The translations under genes and the position numbers were made by a program. Positions 1 through 7,785 of a DNA stretch of 64,000 nucleotides are shown in pieces. The DNA comes from JAVVXB01 sp036651815. Its GTDB lineage: Bacteria; Bacillota; Clostridia; Christensenellales; CAG-138. How positions within the stretch are numbered: the stretch's first letter is position 1; each line of letters begins with the position of its first letter. The notes under the pieces are model-generated. The model searched no databases. It saw nothing but the letters and a program-made list of their open reading frames with translations, and was not told where the DNA came from. The DNA lies in assembly GCA_036651815.1 (NCBI GenBank), contig JAVVXB010000010.1, positions 1 to 64,000 on the forward strand, in the 5' to 3' direction.

Positions 1-272
1 CGACACAGCTCTTTTTTCACAATGGCTTTGCCTTGCTCTGTGATCAGATATTCTTTTCTGTGCATCAACTCGCTTTTACTGCGGACAATCCAGCCCTTTT
101 CCTGCAGAGCAGTCAAGGCACCATACAAGGTACCTGCACCCAATAAAAGCCGCCCGGATGTTCTATCTTCAACAAACTGCCGTATTGCATACCCGTGCTT
201 TGCTGAGTATACAGATAAGAGGATGAAGAAAGTAGCTTCCGTTAATGCTCCGCCTGAAACAGAGTCTCTCAT
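1..272 (-). CDS. PadR-family transcriptional regulator (partial, cut by window edge)
   Basis: The reverse strand encodes the N-terminal 90 residues of a PadR winged-helix repressor. It has the family pattern 'TEATFFILLSVY...HGYAI' followed by 'GAGTLYGALTALQEKGWI' and the wing 'RKEYLITEQGKAIV'. The ATG at 272 was chosen because GGAGG lies eight bases upstream (281-285); an in-frame ATG at 287 has no such site. PadR proteins usually repress a neighbouring membrane protein or exporter gene, and such a partner would lie beyond the window. The C-terminal half is missing, so the subfamily cannot be decided. Confidence 0.85.
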   Translation of the reverse strand, partial: MRDSVSGGALTEATFFILLSVYSAKHGYAIRQFVEDRTSGRLLLGAGTLYGALTALQEKGWIVRSKSELMHRKEYLITEQGKAIVKKELC

Positions 273-307
273 CGCATTTGCCTCCATAGAAGATGAATCA
301 TAGACTA

Positions 308-336
308 AATGTATCAGTAACCGTACTATTTGTAAA
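308..336 (-). promoter_or_regulatory. Putative sigma-A promoter for the padR gene
   Basis: Read on the minus strand, TTTACA (331-336) is followed after exactly 17 bases by TACATT (308-313). It lies about 35 bases upstream of the PadR start. The -10 hexamer matches consensus at only four of six positions, so the call is moderate. Confidence 0.4.
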
Positions 337-490
337 GGCTGTTATGTTGAAAAAACTTCTTTTTTCTGCCCAATAGCAGCTTTGCCAACTTTCGGGAGCC
401 TTTCTTTGGACGTTTTCCGAGCTTGGACTCACAGTGTGGTCTGGTAAGCTGTGCCTGCATTGAAACATAACTTCAAGGAGGGCACACAGC

Positions 491-1254
491 ATGCTGAATG
501 TATCAGAAATCGTAGCCAAGACCGAGTTCGACCGATTCAACCATTATGTATATGCAGACGAACTCATCCGCCCGGCCATCACCGTATCATCGGACGGAGG
601 GCGCGGCGCGTATGGCTGGTGCAGCATCTATGAAATCTGGCAGGACAATGGCGAGGCATACCGCGAGATCAACATTTGCGCTGAGTACATCGACCGGCCC
701 ATTGGCGAGGTAGCGGCCACCAGGCTTCACGAAATGGTGACCTCTACGACCTAACCCACGGCATCAAGGACGTAAGCAACAACGGCTATTACCACAACAA
801 GAAATTCAAGTATACAGCCGAAGCCCACGGTCTGCACATCGAGCATCATGCCACCTATGGCTGGACGGTAACGACGCTGGCCGACGAAACGGCAGAATGG
901 CTGGCCCAGCAGCCCGGTATGCAAAACATTGCCGCCAGCCGCAAGACGCTGCTCCAGGTCAAGGCCAAGGCGGACGGCGAGGAAACCGCCACGACCATCA
1001 AGGGCGGGCGGCAGACCTCGAAGAATCGTAGCATCAAGTACGTTTGCCCCCATTACGGCGCTATCATCCGGGCGACGAAAGAGGTCAACGTAGTGTGCGG
1101 CGACTGCAATCGCAAATATGGTACGCATGCTTCCGTACACAGAGCCAAGTGCCCGTTCAGAATAAATGGGAATGATTCGGCCGCATTTTGCGCAGGTTCA
1201 ACTCGGCGCACGGACGTAACCAGCTTACGGATTATCAATGGCCTCCGAGCATGA
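491..1254 (+). pseudogene. Broken SprT-like zinc metallopeptidase
   Basis: A good ribosome site (AAGGAGG, 473-479) precedes ATG 491, and the first frame reads to a stop at 752-754. The frame breaks inside the active site: CAC GAA ATG GTG is followed by ACC, whereas restoring one C between 739 and 740 gives HEMVH and opens the frame onward ('LYDLTHGIKD...YYHNKKF'). The second frame holds the helical linker and a C-terminal zinc ribbon in which 'CPHYG' shows a cysteine lost to tyrosine, then 'CGDC'. After about 1110 the sequence no longer resembles the family, so the end is also damaged. Intact relatives are SprT-like proteins common on mobile elements of Clostridia. This copy cannot make an active enzyme. 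Confidence 0.75.
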
Positions 1255-1646
1255 TTTGAATACATATCTCAACATGAGACCGCCCAATCAAGGATCGGAA
1301 TCCGATCTCCCATTTGATGTAATCGCACCACTCCCAGGGCTAGCTCCTGGAGCACACCCAACTGTTATTTCCAAGCAATCGTGCAAGTGAGCACAACGCG
1401 CAACCTCTGCTTGACGCTCGCGCACTTCGCTTTCACGGCTTCATATATTTATTCTGTCATCTTCACCGTAATTTTCCGTATGACAGCTTTCACAAAGCGT
1501 TCCTTTCGACTGTTCTGCATATAACTTACAGATGAACATCGATAGGAAGTCTCTACGTTTTTTCGCAACCCCCAGACCGTTTGGACACAGCCGCTGGCTT
1601 TATCGATTCCCCGTTGAACATCTTTTCTCTTTTCGTTTTTCCTGAA
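1255..1646. other. Gene-free stretch between the SprT-like remnant and dacF
   Basis: I see no intact gene with a ribosome site here. A short palindrome (ATCGGA-A-TCCGAT, near 1292-1304) is present. Short open stretches on both strands look like decayed coding sequence of the same foreign origin as the SprT-like remnant, but none is long enough to name. In Bacillus-type gene order spoIIAA would follow dacF at this place; it is not here. Confidence 0.4.
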
Positions 1647-2795
1647 TTATTTTGCATGGTTGATGAACTGTGACAGAATTCGCAAGAGGATATCCTTCAT
1701 TCCATAAGCTTGTATTTCCCGTTCTACATACAGTGGAACCGTGGCAATCACATTTCCACTCTCGTCTCGGTATTCCATGCTGCCAACAGACACATCCACC
1801 GCAACAGGTGCTTCAATGACCTCTGGGGCTGAAAGTGTCTCCGTCACTTTACCTTGATTCGTCTTGAAAATTGCTGTGGCCGTCTCCTTTGGCACGAGAT
1901 TGACCGTCCGAATATCACCATCCCGCACGGGAACATCCTTGACCATGGGTGCACCTGCCTTGCAGAGGATTTCAAACCGAAAATTGGCAAACCCATAATC
2001 CAGCAGCGTCACCGCAGCAGTTGTACGGAGGGTGGCATTCTCGGCACCAATCACCACTGCAACAAGATTGGTTCCATTGCGAACAGCCGCAAATACACCA
2101 CAATATCCATCCGTCGAAGACGATCCAGTCAATAGTCCTTTGCAGCCTGCATAGTTTTTGAGTAAACGATTTGCATTGACCAGTTCCGTTTCCCGTCCAT
2201 CGGAATGAGTGATGGCATCTAGATACAGCATGCAATATTTGGTGAATGTTGTGCTCTCCGCCGCAGCGGAGCCTAGTGTTGCAAGTTCCCACGCTGTCAG
2301 CATCAACCCGGTTCCCAACGCGTCGTTGACCGTCGTGGTAAGTCCCAGCTGATGCATCGTCACATTGATGTTCTCCACAAAAACGCTTTCGGAACCATAG
2401 GCGTTTTCACCCAACGCCATTATTGCATCGCCGGCAGAGATCATCACCGCAGCCTTAATTAAGTCCCTTGCAGAAATCTCCTCTCCATCGGCAAGAAAAG
2501 CGGTTGGTCCAAGAATGCCTGCCGCGCGCACAGATACACGGATTTTTCCTTCCTCTGAAATGGATCCGTCATCAACAGACTGTGCAAGCGTTAGAATTGC
2601 CGGCAGCTTGCTCAGTCCCGCGACCATGCGTTTCTCATCCGCGTCCTTCGCCCAGAGGCGCGTGCGCGAGGTTGGCTCCATTAGCACTGCGCCGGACAAG
2701 CCGTCCGTTTCCTTCAAGGTCGGGTTATCAGCATGTGCAATTGGTACAAAGCAAAGCATCAAGACAATAAGCAACAGTGATACTGTTTGTTTCAT
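1647..2795 (-). CDS. dacF: DacF-like D-alanyl-D-alanine carboxypeptidase homologue, probably inactive
   Basis: A 382-residue exported protein of the S11 (PBP5-like) peptidase family. Residues 1-22 form a signal peptide, the penicillin-binding fold follows to about 270, and a C-terminal beta domain ends in an amphipathic anchor-like helix. These enzymes trim the terminal D-Ala from peptidoglycan stem peptides. All three catalytic motifs are altered: SxxK reads GLSK (60-63), SxN reads SAG (120-122) and KTG reads LTG (222-224). Catalysis is therefore not expected, although the fold seems complete and the frame is open. Its place after deoB and punA matches dacF of Bacillus and Clostridia. It may bind peptidoglycan or another protein, or be an early pseudogene. 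Confidence 0.8.
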   Translation of the reverse strand: MKQTVSLLLIVLMLCFVPIAHADNPTLKETDGLSGAVLMEPTSRTRLWAKDADEKRMVAGLSKLPAILTLAQSVDDGSISEEGKIRVSVRAAGILGPTAFLADGEEISARDLIKAAVMISAGDAIMALGENAYGSESVFVENINVTMHQLGLTTTVNDALGTGLMLTAWELATLGSAAAESTTFTKYCMLYLDAITHSDGRETELVNANRLLKNYAGCKGLLTGSSSTDGYCGVFAAVRNGTNLVAVVIGAENATLRTTAAVTLLDYGFANFRFEILCKAGAPMVKDVPVRDGDIRTVNLVPKETATAIFKTNQGKVTETLSAPEVIEAPVAVDVSVGSMEYRDESGNVIATVPLYVEREIQAYGMKDILLRILSQFINHAK

Positions 2796-2869
2796 ATAAA
2801 ATCAGCCCCCGTTCGATAAATTCTATGTCGAAACGGCGGCTGAATATGCGTATCTTGTCGTGTACGATC

Positions 2870-3685
2870 CTAGAATACTTCGCTGATGATTAAATTCACG
2901 AGTGATGTAAACCGTTTGGAAGCAATTGCTGCGGTTGTCTGAACTTCTTCATGAGACAACGGCTGATCTAGAATCCCTGCCGCCATATTGGTAATGAGAG
3001 AAACCCCGATTGTTTTCATGCCACAGTGGGCAGCGATGATCGCTTCCGGTACGGTAGACATGCCAACAGCATTTGCCCCAACGATGCGCGCCATGCGTAT
3101 TTCTGCAGGAGATTCAAACGTCGGGCCGGAAAACATCATATAGACGCCTTCCCGCAATGCAATGTTTTTTTCGACAGCCAAAGTTTTTAACTTTGCCCGC
3201 AGATCCCGATCATAGACGTTGGTCTGATCTGGAAACCGCGTGCCGAAATCATCATCATTTGGGCCAATCAACGGGTTGCTGCCCGAATAATTGATATGAT
3301 CAGATAGGAGCATCAGGTCCCCCGGTTGATACGCAAGATCCACACCTCCGGCAGCATTGGTTAACAATAGATGCGTAACGCCAAGCATACGCATAGTACG
3401 TACGCTCAATGCGATGCAGCTCTGCGCGTTTCCTTCATAATAATGGGTTCGCCCCTGCATCGCAATAACCGTCTTGCCAAACAAATCGCCAAGCACAAAG
3501 CGGCCTTTATGTCCTGCGACATTGGATTGTGGAAACCCGGGAATTTCGCCATAGGAAAGCATACGTTTGTTATTGATTTGTTCGGCATAATCGCCAAGAC
3601 CGGAGCCAAGAATCAGCCCGATTTTGCAATTGTCTCCGCAAAGAGGTCTGAGTCGTTCCAGCGCGGCAACAATGACTTCATTCAT
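2870..3685 (-). CDS. punA: Purine nucleoside phosphorylase (trimeric, inosine/guanosine type)
   Basis: It splits inosine and guanosine with phosphate into base and ribose-1-phosphate in the cytoplasm, the substrate of the upstream-encoded DeoB. Visible motifs are the phosphate loop 'GLILGSGLG', 'QGRTHYYEG', 'LTNAAGGV', 'FESPAEIRMAR' and 'VGMSTVPEAI'. The Asn in 'SLITNMAAG' fits 6-oxopurine specificity. I chose the ATG at 3685 because GGAGA lies six bases before it; an in-frame ATG at 3706 would overlap deoB and lacks a site. The resulting 271 residues are normal for the family. It is co-transcribed with deoB. Confidence 0.93.
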   Translation of the reverse strand: MNEVIVAALERLRPLCGDNCKIGLILGSGLGDYAEQINNKRMLSYGEIPGFPQSNVAGHKGRFVLGDLFGKTVIAMQGRTHYYEGNAQSCIALSVRTMRMLGVTHLLLTNAAGGVDLAYQPGDLMLLSDHINYSGSNPLIGPNDDDFGTRFPDQTNVYDRDLRAKLKTLAVEKNIALREGVYMMFSGPTFESPAEIRMARIVGANAVGMSTVPEAIIAAHCGMKTIGVSLITNMAAGILDQPLSHEEVQTTAAIASKRFTSLVNLIISEVF

Positions 3686-3686
3686 A

Positions 3687-4862
3687 TCAGTCTCTCCAGA
3701 TTTCATTTAAAAAGGATTTTCCGCAGCGCCACTGTTCGCCAGTCAAATACGTGTAAACGGTTGCTCCAATGTCAGCAAAGCTGCTACGTGTACCCAGATT
3801 CACACCAGATTTGATTCGAGGACCTGTCACAAGTAGCGGAATATACTCACGGGTATGATCCGTACCAGCAGTTGTTGGATCGCATCCGTGATCGGCAGTA
3901 ATCATAAGAATATCGCTCTCCTTAAGACCGGCGAGCAAGGCGGGAACCGATTGATCGAACCGTTCGAGGGCCGACGCGTATCCCTCCACATCGTTGCGGT
4001 GTCCATACAGCATGTCCGTATCCACAAGATTGGTAAATACAAAAGAACCGTCACCACTATTGATCATATCAACGGTGGCTTGAATGCCTGTGTTGTTGTT
4101 GCGCGTATGATTCGAGACTGTTAATCCCCGGTGGCAAAAGATATCTTCAATTTTTCCAATGCCAACGACCTTCAGTCCCCGGCTATCCAAGGCATCTAAT
4201 ATGGTATCCTGAAATGGGGCGAGCGCAAAATCCTTGCGGTTTTCAGTGCGCTGATACTTGCCATTTTCTCCAAGAAAAGGACGTGCAATCACACGTCCGA
4301 CCAGATAATCGCCGGTGAGCATCTCGCGTGCAATCTCGCAGATATGATACAGCTCTTGCAGCGGAATCACTCGCTCGTGCGCCGCAATCTGAAATACGCT
4401 ATCTGCTGATGTATAGACAATCGGCGCACCTGTTTTAACATGTTCATCCCCAAGCCGCTGGATGATTTCCGTTCCGGATGCCACACAGTTACCCAATGTT
4501 TTCCGACCAATCCGTGCTTCAAAATCGCGGATGAATGGCACGGGAAACCCATGCGGATAGGTTTGAAAAGGCTGATCCAACGGATGACCCGCCATCTCCC
4601 AGTGTCCGCAAGTGGTATCCTTGGCCAGTGTTCGTTCAGCGCAACGACCATAACAGCCCTCCGGTATATCTTTGGTCTTCGGAAGACGGCTGTTTTCAAT
4701 ATTACTTAATCCAAGATTGTACAGATTGGGCAGTGCAAGGCGGCCGCGATTAGCAAAGATATTTCCGAGCGTATGCGCACCCACGTCGCCAAAATCGGAT
4801 GCATCCGGCAATTCTCCAATGCCAACGCTGTCTAAAACAATCACAATAGCACGTTTCTTCAT
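3687..4862 (-). CDS. deoB: Phosphopentomutase
   Basis: It interconverts ribose-1-phosphate and ribose-5-phosphate (and the deoxy forms), linking nucleoside breakdown to the pentose pathway. It is an alkaline-phosphatase-fold, Mn-dependent enzyme. Metal ligands and the phosphothreonine region are seen in 'VLDSVGIG', 'DTTCGHWEMAGH', 'LVDTDMLYGHRNDVEGY' and 'ITADHGCDPTTAGTDHTRE'. The ATG at 4862 is preferred over the GTG three codons upstream, because that GTG is part of the ribosome site GAGGTG. At 391 residues it has the standard length. It directly precedes punA. Confidence 0.95.
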   Translation of the reverse strand: MKKRAIVIVLDSVGIGELPDASDFGDVGAHTLGNIFANRGRLALPNLYNLGLSNIENSRLPKTKDIPEGCYGRCAERTLAKDTTCGHWEMAGHPLDQPFQTYPHGFPVPFIRDFEARIGRKTLGNCVASGTEIIQRLGDEHVKTGAPIVYTSADSVFQIAAHERVIPLQELYHICEIAREMLTGDYLVGRVIARPFLGENGKYQRTENRKDFALAPFQDTILDALDSRGLKVVGIGKIEDIFCHRGLTVSNHTRNNNTGIQATVDMINSGDGSFVFTNLVDTDMLYGHRNDVEGYASALERFDQSVPALLAGLKESDILMITADHGCDPTTAGTDHTREYIPLLVTGPRIKSGVNLGTRSSFADIGATVYTYLTGEQWRCGKSFLNEIWRD

Positions 4863-4943
4863 ATGATTCACCTCGTTACCAGTTTATCATCCCCCCATAG
4901 GCACGTCAATTCCGTTCCTACACCAAAGTGTAATGAACTCCAA

Positions 4944-5540
4944 CTAAAATAGGTTTTTCACGCAGAGCATAACCGACAGCGTTGCCGACAAGGTATTGCC
5001 GACAGCCAAAATCATCGTAGGGATAAGGGTGGCTAACACATCTCCCGCGACATCGTCAAATCCAAACGGTTCTGGCGGGCGGCGTAGTCGGTTCAGTGGT
5101 TGCATCGAAAGATAAAAATAAAAAGGCAACAGTAGGATAAATGTGAGCAATGCCGTCATAAGCCCCCCAACCCCAACGCCAGTTTGGATGAAGATGCGCA
5201 AAAATCCATATTCAACACCCCAAAGTCCACCTTGCAAAAAAACAGCAATTCCCCAAATTGGGATCGTCCAGTATGTGAGCGATGTCAGCATCATTGTCGC
5301 TCCAAATAGCAATGGCGGCAGCAAACCGGAAAGCAAAACAGGCAGTGCGCGGTAAAGCGGTTTTTGCAGTTGGGACAGCCCGGCAATCCATGTGTGCAAA
5401 TCTTGTCCATATAGTTTTTCAAACAAAGAGAATCCCATACAAATCCCCGGTAAAAGCAGCATGCAGAATGCTGCACTCCCTGCTATGTTACGTGCAAAAT
5501 ATATCCGTATTTCAGACCAAAGCTTTCGAAGCATTCGCAT
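4944..5540 (-). CDS. spoIIM: SpoIIM-like multi-pass membrane protein
   Basis: A 198-residue membrane protein with about five hydrophobic segments (near residues 18-38, 62-90, 90-110, 115-145 and 165-195). SpoIIM belongs to the SpoIID-SpoIIM-SpoIIP complex that thins septal peptidoglycan during engulfment. The call rests on size, topology, the 'FxxN..GS..F' start and position: it sits between spo0A and deoB-punA-dacF, close to where Bacillus and Clostridia carry spoIIM (with fur and xerD, absent here). Sequence divergence is high, so another small membrane protein of the DUF95 superfamily remains possible. Confidence 0.6.
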   Translation of the reverse strand: MRMLRKLWSEIRIYFARNIAGSAAFCMLLLPGICMGFSLFEKLYGQDLHTWIAGLSQLQKPLYRALPVLLSGLLPPLLFGATMMLTSLTYWTIPIWGIAVFLQGGLWGVEYGFLRIFIQTGVGVGGLMTALLTFILLLPFYFYLSMQPLNRLRRPPEPFGFDDVAGDVLATLIPTMILAVGNTLSATLSVMLCVKNLF

Positions 5541-5591
5541 GTTAAACGATATGCTCGTCTACTTGCCATCATGCCATTGTAAGCCGTATCA

Positions 5592-6353
5592 TCATCGTTT
5601 TTTCACATAGGTCAGCGCACGCTCGGCCATCATTGCCACAAATTCTAAATTGCTTGGTTTTCCCTTATAGTCGTTGATGGTATATCCGAAATAGGCGTGA
5701 ATCGTCTCCAGATTTCCCCGTGTCCAAGCAATCTCAATAGCCGTGCGCATGGCATGCTCAACAAGCGGCGGACGTGTATGATACATCTTTGCCACGGTTG
5801 GATAAATATCATTTGTAATGCTGATTTCCACCGGTGATTCGCTTAGCGCATAGATGCGCACCGCGTCGCGCAGATAATAGTATCCCTTGAGATGTGCCGG
5901 TACGCCAATGGCACGGACACTTGCAGCGATCTGCGTTTCCAAAACATCGATTTCATTGTTTGTACGGGATTCCTCAAGCTCAGCGGTTCGCATCAGTTCC
6001 AATACACGCAGTTGAACAATTTCGTAGCGCAAGGGTTTAATAAAGCAATAGACAATCTTGTCCTTGATTGATCCAATCAATCGGTCATCCGGCAGTGCTG
6101 TCATAACAAATACAAGCGGTCTGCGGTCTTCGCTCAATTGACCAATAAAATCCAGCACGGAAAGGCCATCCATATCCGGCAAAAATAGATCCAACAGTAA
6201 CAGATCCACATCCCGTGTCAGGATGCTGTCGGCAGCCTGTCTTCCGCTATAAACCGCCGGTAGCAGCCTGATGTCCTCTAAATTATAGAAGGCAGACTCA
6301 ATACCTTTGGCATCCTCTTCATTGTTGCATGCAATCAACAATTTTCGTTGCAT
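5592..6353 (-). CDS. spo0A: Sporulation master regulator Spo0A with atypical receiver domain
   Basis: A 253-residue response regulator. The C-terminal effector (from about residue 141) carries the Spo0A signatures 'IGVPAHLKGYYYLRDAV' and 'TRGNLETIHAYFGYT'. The N-terminal receiver keeps the phosphoacceptor Asp55 ('LLLLDLFLPDMDG'), Thr85 and Lys106. The acidic pair that holds Mg (ADDN in Bacillus) reads ACNN here (Cys9-Asn10). Phosphorylation by the usual Mg-dependent relay is therefore doubtful. The ATG at 6353, with a G-rich site (GGGGGGAA) before it, is preferred over an upstream start that would run into spoIVB. It lies 26 bases after spoIVB, the conserved clostridial order. Confidence 0.9.
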   Translation of the reverse strand: MQRKLLIACNNEEDAKGIESAFYNLEDIRLLPAVYSGRQAADSILTRDVDLLLLDLFLPDMDGLSVLDFIGQLSEDRRPLVFVMTALPDDRLIGSIKDKIVYCFIKPLRYEIVQLRVLELMRTAELEESRTNNEIDVLETQIAASVRAIGVPAHLKGYYYLRDAVRIYALSESPVEISITNDIYPTVAKMYHTRPPLVEHAMRTAIEIAWTRGNLETIHAYFGYTINDYKGKPSNLEFVAMMAERALTYVKKR

Positions 6354-6379
6354 ATAGCAAGTTCCCCCCGCTTGTTTCT

Positions 6380-7636
6380 TCAGAATGCCGCATTCAATAT
6401 TCTTTCCCGCATCCACTCCGTATACACACAGTAACCGCGTGTTGGATCATTGACAAACACATGGGTCACAATACCAATCAATCGACCGTCTTGAATGATC
6501 GGACAACCGCTCATGCCCTGCACAATGCCGCCTGTTGCGGCAAGCAACCGCTCATCCGTAACCTCCACAACCATTCCTTTTGTAGCTGCGCTGGTCTGGG
6601 CATTGACGCGCACGATTTCACAGTTAAACGCCGTAACACCCGCATCTGAAATCGTTGCAAGAATCTGGGCGGCACCCGTATGCGCCTCGCTCCCATATCC
6701 CATCGGTATTTTTTGATAGAGTGGATTCCGGTAGGTCTGTTCCGTTTTTCCGAAGATCCCATATTCAGTATTCACAAGAATTTTTCCTAAGGATGGACCC
6801 GTAATCGAGAACACGCCGATCAATTCGCCCGGACTACCTTGTTGACCAATTTTCACATCCACAATTTCTGTGGGGATAATTTTCCCCTCCCGCACAGAAA
6901 GCATTGATTGCGTGTCGATATCGCTGACCGGATGGCCCAGTGCAGCGAACCAACCGGTTTCCATATCTACAAACGACAGCGTCCCCACGCCAGCCGTACT
7001 GTCCCGCACCCATAATCCAATACGCAACGACTGATCCGCTGAATCACGCACCAAACGTATCGTCGTCTGGATACGTTCCCCGTTACGCTCAATCACCAAG
7101 GGCAATTCTCCGTCAGAAGCCTTTGTAACGTGCATAAGTTGATCGGCATTCAATATGGTCTCACCATCGGCCTCTAAAATCACATCCCCTGCCTGCATAC
7201 CCGCTGCCGCGCCAGGGCTCAACGCTCCATCTTCCGTATCAACCGTCCCAAGTCCAACAACTAGCACGCCCAATGTCCGAATAGTGATGCCCACAGCCGT
7301 ACCGCCGGGAATCAGGTAGATGTCCTCCGTACGGATTATCTGTACGGATTTAACAGGGATTGTGCCAAACAGTCGATAGGTAACCGTTCCGTCCGCAACG
7401 TTCTGCAATCGTTCATCCGTCCGAGCGGACACTGCAACAGCATCTGTGCCTATGATCATCCATGTGCGTTTCGCCTGCTCCAATAAGGGAATGGAATCCT
7501 GTCCCTCGTAGGCGCGTACAGACGACGGCAGATCGCGCACGGCGCGCATAGGCGCTGAATAATTAAAAACTAGCAGCGCAGCACTTAACACTACGCCCAT
7601 GGTTTTTGAAAGACACATACAAAAGCGTTTATTCAA
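6380..7636 (-). CDS. spoIVB: SpoIVB intramembrane-signalling serine peptidase (S55)
   Basis: A forespore-secreted protease which, in Bacillus, cleaves SpoIVFA to start sigma-K processing. The 418 residues comprise an N-terminal membrane anchor or signal (12-28), a PDZ domain ('GVLVVGLGTVD...SPGAAAGMQAGDVILEADGE', about 120-195) and the peptidase domain. Its triad is visible: His235 in 'ALGHPVSDIDT', Asp361 and Ser376 in 'QGMSGCP'. The residue after the nucleophile Gly is Cys378 rather than the common Ser. The start is TTG, supported by GAGGTGA four bases upstream. It is located between recN and spo0A, as in most spore formers. Confidence 0.93.
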   Translation of the reverse strand: MNKRFCMCLSKTMGVVLSAALLVFNYSAPMRAVRDLPSSVRAYEGQDSIPLLEQAKRTWMIIGTDAVAVSARTDERLQNVADGTVTYRLFGTIPVKSVQIIRTEDIYLIPGGTAVGITIRTLGVLVVGLGTVDTEDGALSPGAAAGMQAGDVILEADGETILNADQLMHVTKASDGELPLVIERNGERIQTTIRLVRDSADQSLRIGLWVRDSTAGVGTLSFVDMETGWFAALGHPVSDIDTQSMLSVREGKIIPTEIVDVKIGQQGSPGELIGVFSITGPSLGKILVNTEYGIFGKTEQTYRNPLYQKIPMGYGSEAHTGAAQILATISDAGVTAFNCEIVRVNAQTSAATKGMVVEVTDERLLAATGGIVQGMSGCPIIQDGRLIGIVTHVFVNDPTRGYCVYTEWMRERILNAAF

Positions 7637-7785
7637 CGAATCACCTCAGCACCAACTACCATCGTGATCATGGTTGTGGAATGCCTTTAGGTTTACGTTC
7701 AAAGGTGAAATTTATTCGGTTCAGTTCATTCGTTTACAAATGGGAGGAACGTCTATATGGCAATTGATTCCATACAAATGTAATT

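Noticed and set aside
919..1254. A separate 111-codon gene starting at ATG 919
   Set aside because: It has no ribosome site and continues the SprT-like protein in the shifted frame; it is the second half of that pseudogene.
1440..1560. A minus-strand peptide with paired cysteines (LCESC) downstream of dacF
   Set aside because: It is only about 30 codons long, has no ribosome site, and its resemblance to a cysteine-rich family is too short to trust.
2826..2833. TGTCGAAA, a match to the Spo0A box, just upstream of dacF
   Set aside because: A seven-base motif is expected several times by chance in 64 kb; there is no second box or promoter context to support it.
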